From: Symsagittifera roscoffensis
Taxonomy: Eukaryota > Xenacoelomorpha > Acoela > Convolutidae
Assembly: GCF_963678635.1 (NCBI RefSeq)
Contig: NC_087069.1
Span: forward strand, 54,136,635-54,200,634
Length of the DNA: 64,000 nt
Reading direction: 5' to 3'
Below are positions 59,641 to 64,000 of this stretch, one piece after another. Each line of letters begins with the position of its first letter. Within the stretch, counting starts at the first letter, position 1. The position numbers and the translations under genes were made by a program. Under the pieces are notes generated by a model that ran no database searches, was not told the origin of the DNA, and saw only the letters and a list, made by a program, of their open reading frames with translations.

Positions 59641-62360
59641 TACTTTTTGAGATTTGAGGTTTTGAAACTTACTGATAAGTGAGGGTATGTGTGTAGGATA
59701 TTGTGTGTAGACATACTGTAGAGGCATACTATGAGGCCTACTGCGAGGCATACTGTGAGGCATACCGTGTAGGCATACTGTGTGTGGGCATATTTTCTAA
59801 CAAACACTTTTCTAACAAACTAGTTAAAAAAAGTTTTTGTAAACTATTTTGAGTTTTGAGAGTTTGAAACTTACTGACAAGTGAGGGTCTGTGTGTAGGA
59901 TACTGTGTGTAGACATACTGTAGAGGCATACTATGAGGCATACCGTGAGGCATACTGTGAGGCATACCGTGTAGGCATACTGTGTGTAGGCATACTAAAA
60001 AAAACAGTTTTCTAACAAACTAGTCATAACATATTTTAGTATTTTATTTTTAGATTTGAGATTGTGAAGCTTATTAGTTAGTGAGGGTCTGTGTCTAAGA
60101 TACTGTGTATAGGCATACTAAGGCATACTGTGTAGGCATACTGTGAGGCATAGTGTGAGGCATACTGTGAGGCACACTGTGAGGCACACAGTGTATAGGC
60201 ATACTAAGAAAACAGATTTCTAACAAACAAGTCGGAAAGTATTTCAGTATTTTATTTTGAGTTTTGAGACTGTGAAACTCACTGAAAATTGGGGGTCTGT
60301 GTCTAGGATACTGTGTGTAGGCATACTGTGAGGCATACTGTGAGGCATACTGTGAGGCATACTGTGTAAGCATAATGTGTGTAGGCGTACTGAGGCGTAC
60401 TGCAGAGGCATACTATGCGGCAAACTGTGAAGCATACTGTGTAGGCATACTGTATGTAGACATAATAAAAAAAAACAAATTTCTAACAAACTAGTCATAA
60501 AATATTTCAGTGTGATATTTTCAGATTTGAGAATTTGAAACTTACTGATAAGTGAGGGTCTGTGTGTAGGATACTGTGCGTAGGTATACTGCGAGGCATA
60601 CCAAAAAGGCATACTGTTTGTAGGCATACTAACAAAACAGTTTTCTACCGAACTAATCACAAAAAATTTTAGTATTATAGTTTGAGATTTGAGCTGCTGT
60701 GAAGCATACTGTGAGGCATACTGTGTAGGATACTGTGTGTAGGATACTGTGTGTAGGTATACTGAGGCATACTGTAGAGGCTCACTACGAAGCATACTGT
60801 GAGGCATACCGTGTAGGCATACTGTGTGTAGACATACTAAAGAAACAGTTTTCTAACAAACTTGTCTTAAAATATATATCAGTATTGTATTTTCAGATTT
60901 GAGATTTTGATCCTTACTGATAAGTGAGGGTATGTGTGTAGGATACTGTGTGTAGGTATACTCTGAGACATACTGTGAGGCATACTTAAAAGGCCTACTG
61001 TGTGTAGGCATACTAACAAAACAGTTTTCTACCAAACTAGTCATAAAAAGTTTTAGATTTATAATTTGAGATATGAGATGCTGTGAGGCATACTGTGAGG
61101 GATACTGTGTAGGATACTGTGTTCAAGATACTGTGTGTAGGCATACTGGGCATTTTGTGTAGGCATACTGTGTGTAGGCATACTGTGTGTAGGCACACTA
61201 AAAAACATTTTTCTAACAAACTAGTCATAAAATATTTCAGTAATATTTTTTGAGATTTGCGATTTTGAAACTAACTGGTAAATGAGGGTCTGTGTGTAGG
61301 ATACTGTGTGTAGGTATACTGTGAGGCATAGTGTGAGGCATACTATAAAGGCATACTGTGTGTAGGCATACAAACAAAACAGTTTTCTACAAAACTAGTC
61401 ATAAAAAATTTTAGTATTATAATTTGAGATTTGAGATGCTATGAGGCATACTGTTAGGCATACTGTGTAGGCATAATGTGTGTAGACATACTGTGTGTAG
61501 GTATACCGTGTGTAGGCATACTAAAAAAAAACAATTTTCTTACAAACTATTCATAAAGTATTTTGATTAGGTTTTGAGATTTGATATTTTGAAATTTACT
61601 GATAACTGAGGATCTGTGTGTAGGATACTGCGTGGAGGCATACTGAGGCATAGGCATACTGTGAGGCATACTGTGTAGGATACTGTGTGCAGGATATTGT
61701 GTGTAGGCATAGTGATGCATACTGTAGAGGCATACTGTGAGGCATATTGTGTAGGATACTGTTGAAAGGATACTGTGTGTAGGCATACTGGGGCATTTTG
61801 TGTAGGCATACTGTGAGGCAAACTGTGTAGGCATACTGTGTGTAGGCATACTAAAAATATATTTCTAACAAATTAGTCATAAAGTACTTCAGTATTATAT
61901 ATTGGGATTTGCGATTTTGAAACTAAATGGTAAGTGAGGGTCTGAGTGTAGGATACTTTGTGTAGGCATACTGAGGCTTACTGTGTAGGTATACTGTGAG
62001 GCATACTGTGAGGCATACTTTGTAGGATACTGTGTGTAGGATACTTTGCGAGGGCATACTGAGGCATACTGTGAGGTATTTCGTGAGGCATACTGTGTAG
62101 GCATGCTCTCTGTAGGCATAAAAAACAGTTTTCTAACAAACAAGTCATAAAATATTTAGCCCGATATTTTAAGATTCGAGATTTTTGAAACTTACTGATG
62201 AGTGAGGGTCTGTGTGTAGGATACTGTTGGTAGGTAAACACGGACTGTTGGTAGGCATAAACGGCATACTGCGTCAGCATTTGCACAAAAAAAAACAGTT
62301 TTCTAAAAAACAGTTCTCACTAAAAAAACAGTTCTCTAAAAAACTAGTCATTAACTATTT

Positions 62361-62482
62361 TAGTACTATAGTTTGTGACATTTTGAACTTTTACGAGGAG
62401 GGTCCGACACTATGCTGGGATGACCCAGCGGTTCTGGTTGCTCGACCGCGGACTCCTCGGATGCGGCCTGGTAGATTAGCAG
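62361..62482. other. Transition from satellite to single-copy-like sequence
   Basis: The last AT-rich box ends near 62360 and base composition changes to GC-rich. No feature of its own. Confidence 0.5.
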
Positions 62483-62850
62483 TCATGGCGACTGAGGGTG
62501 CAGCTCGTCCGCGACGCTGCCCCCGCCGCTTGCCCAATTATGGGGAAGAGTGTCATCGTCATCACTCGAAGAGTCGAAACAGCCATTGCAGATGATAGCG
62601 TGCCAGAGACCGCGACCCCTCACGTTCACGTGGGCGAACGCAAGAGCATCCGAGGAAGTGATCTCCTCATCATCAGTGCTCGAGAACAGATCAAAGTCAG
62701 AGACACTGCTCAGCTGCTCCTGGTCCGACTTCGAGTCCGACTCCCAGAAGGGCAGCACGGTCTCAACCTCTATCTCGTCCGAGACACTTGCCTCCTGATC
62801 GCTTCTGTCGTGTCATCGTCAGAGGAACTAAATAGAGGTAAAACATAATT
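62483..62850 (-). pseudogene. Acidic Ser/Asp-rich frame, probably broken
   Basis: A GC-rich minus-strand frame reads WESDSKSDQEQLSSVSDFD and, further on, SSSDDDDTLPHNW, an acidic low-complexity pattern seen at the N termini of some transposases and nuclear proteins. It has no ATG. A similar acidic stretch (SSSDDDTTEAIRRQ) lies just upstream in another frame, so a frameshift is likely. The opposite-strand frames here are shadows. The family is not recognised. Confidence 0.4.
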
Positions 62851-63703
62851 GATATGGATGAAGAATTGGATGCTTTTTTTTGTGGTTTACATTGGAAAGG
62901 TTCAAGTTAGTGGTCAAAGGTTGAAAGGAGGAGTTGTTCACATGGCACCAGTTTTAGTTAGTATAACAAAAAAAGATGTCGAAAACAACAGTTACGAGTG
63001 TAAGAAGCGACTGAGTGGCTACAAGTCTTGCAGACGAAAGAGGCACTTTGGAAAAAATTCATCCGCCACTTTTCGCCAGCAAGCGAAGCACAGCTTATGC
63101 GCCATCTCGCCCTCATGAATCTAACACAAAGCCTTCCCCTCTTTCTTGGAAGAGGTTGTCCAGCTCTTCTTTATTCGCTAGCCTTTTCTTAGTTTTTGCC
63201 TTTCAACACAAAATTATCGAAGTTTAGCATTAGAAATTAAACTGAGTGATCGTCAGTTTTTGGGATGAATGGAGAATTTTTTTATTCAGGATGACGAAAC
63301 TCAATTTTTGGGATCAATTCACTTTTTCATTATATGCGATTAAACTGGGTGCAGTTTTTGGGATACGGAAGTAAGTTTTTCAATATCTGGGATGAAATTT
63401 GGCCAAAAAAACTGACGCAAATTATCCTGGCAAGGTGATTGTCTAGTGCTTTGTCGTGCGCCTGCAGGCCTGCTCGAGATCTTCTAATTCTTGCAGTGGT
63501 ATCGTGTCTCTGGTGCTATAAAAAAAACTTTCTCTGTTCTTATTTATTTCGACAATTTTTTATCAGTTTAAGGTTTGATATTAACCACAGATGCAACAGA
63601 AGCTCATTCAGAGCCAACATTGGAAAAGTAGGGTAGCAGCTTGCTGAATGGCTCTTCGTCTTTCCGCTCGTGTCGCAAAATTCTTGGCAGCCGTCAGCAG
63701 GTG
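62851..63703. other. Intergenic stretch with a short spaced repeat
   Basis: I see no credible gene. A degenerate motif CAGTTTTTGGGAT recurs at 63254, 63302 (CAATTTTTGGGAT), 63352 and 63381 (CAATATCTGGGAT), spaced about 50, 50 and 30 bp, in AT-rich sequence. Confidence 0.5.
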
Positions 63704-63937
63704 TCAACGATGGTTGAATTTGACATCCAGAGCCATAGACTCTGAGTGCAATTCAACCATGTGTACCAAGCCAGCTGGCATAACGAGGGCCTGCCGCTCC
63801 GCCAGAACAACTTTCTGACACCATCCAGCATCACAGCGAGGGTCATCCACGGAAACATTGGTTTTCAACCAGGAGAATGCTGCATCAGGTATTCCTGGAA
63901 AATTTGATTGCTGTTGATCGATAGATTGTTTTGCAGC
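63704..63937 (-). CDS. Candidate last exon of a minus-strand gene (77 codons), cupin/JmjC-like
   Basis: A frame opens directly after a good splice acceptor (CTTTTTTCTCTTAG, exon from 63937) and ends at TGA (63704-63706). It reads protein-like from the first codon: QSIDQQQSNFPGIPDAAFSW, then CDAGWCQKVV and ALVMPAGLVHMVELHSESMA. The PAGLVHMVE block and the following strand resemble the last strands of cupin/JmjC-fold proteins, but that is weak evidence. Earlier exons would lie beyond the right edge of the window. Confidence 0.4.
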   Translation of the reverse strand, partial: AAKQSIDQQQSNFPGIPDAAFSWLKTNVSVDDPRCDAGWCQKVVLAERQALVMPAGLVHMVELHSESMALDVKFNHR

Positions 63938-64000
63938 CTAAGAGAAAAAAGTACTGAATTGAACATATTTCTTTATATCGTCGAAAAAATTGTGCACCAA
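63938..64000 (-). other. Likely intron preceding the last exon
   Basis: AT-rich sequence ending, on the minus strand, in a pyrimidine tract and TAG. It runs off the window. Confidence 0.35.

Larger units (their letters stand above)
44803..62360 (-). repeat. Satellite array, right block (17.5 kb, inverted relative to the left block)
   Basis: The same nested satellite reads on the minus strand: GGCATACTGTGTGTA / GGCATACTGTGAG units with AT-rich boxes of the form TTTTCTAACAAACTAGTCATAAA...GAGATTTGAGATT...AAACTTACTGATAAGTGAGGGTCTG. No other element interrupts it. Open frames across it (many on the minus strand) are repeat artefacts. Homogenised sub-blocks lie at 49157-50480, 50780-51970, 54291-55830 and 54640-59640. 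Confidence 0.95.

Noticed and set aside
44990-62190. GAAAC followed by CTGATGAG in satellite boxes as a permuted hammerhead
   Set aside because: Only three to four bases separate the two motifs, leaving no room for stems, and most boxes read CTGATAAG instead.
45373-62286. Similar repetitive open frames on the minus strand of the right array
   Set aside because: Same satellite in the other orientation; no conserved start or frame between units.
62498-62848. 116-aa plus-strand frame in the GC-rich region
   Set aside because: Overlaps the acidic minus-strand frame, which has a more protein-like composition.
1-64000. CRISPR array or bacterial operon structure
   Set aside because: The repeats are a contiguous satellite without unique spacers, and the genes are of eukaryotic type.

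Overview
The window looks like repeat-rich nuclear DNA of an invertebrate animal. The evidence is long AT-rich non-coding stretches, satellite arrays, an LTR retrotransposon, small non-autonomous DNA transposons, remnants of a metazoan-type Artemis/SNM1 nuclease and a PAN/apple-type secreted protein. I cannot name the species. A 200-base run of N (37427-37626) shows it is a scaffold with a gap.

Layout. (1) 1-7965 is a satellite array: blocks of a 12-14 bp AGTATGCCTACAC/AGTATGCCTCAC minisatellite separated by a conserved AT-rich box of about 90-110 bp. (2) 7966-25664 is a 17.7-kb Ty3/Gypsy-type LTR retrotransposon on the minus strand, inserted in the satellite. Its two 886-bp LTRs look identical. 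It carries a 3-kb leader with a duplicated structured element, one very long gag-pol frame that ends in a macro-domain-like module, and a separate 732-aa ORF of unknown function. (3) 25665-26200 is the rest of the satellite. (4) 26201-37426 and 37627-44802 are the two arms of a large inverted repeat. Each arm holds, from outside inwards, a broken intronless Artemis-like gene, a degenerate 'CGGATTCCACTTACATT' minisatellite, a PAN-domain gene and a decayed Ty3/Gypsy pol. The left arm has extra tandem amplifications and two MITEs; the right arm has a 1-kb segment that the left lacks. (5) 44803-62360 is the same satellite in opposite orientation, with locally homogenised higher-order repeats. (6) 62361-64000 leaves the satellite and has a broken acidic frame and the likely last exon of a minus-strand gene.

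How the parts relate. The satellite and arms form one palindrome-like structure about 37 kb or more from end to end. It could be a real inverted duplication, or two diverged haplotypes scaffolded head to head across the gap. The retrotransposon inserted later, on the left side only. Its most unusual points are the C-terminal macro-like domain, a third large ORF, a tandem RNA element in the leader whose outer stem shows four compensatory base-pair changes between copies, and a polypurine-tract-like motif repeated inside pol. Most long open frames in the satellite are artefacts of a repeat that lacks stop codons.
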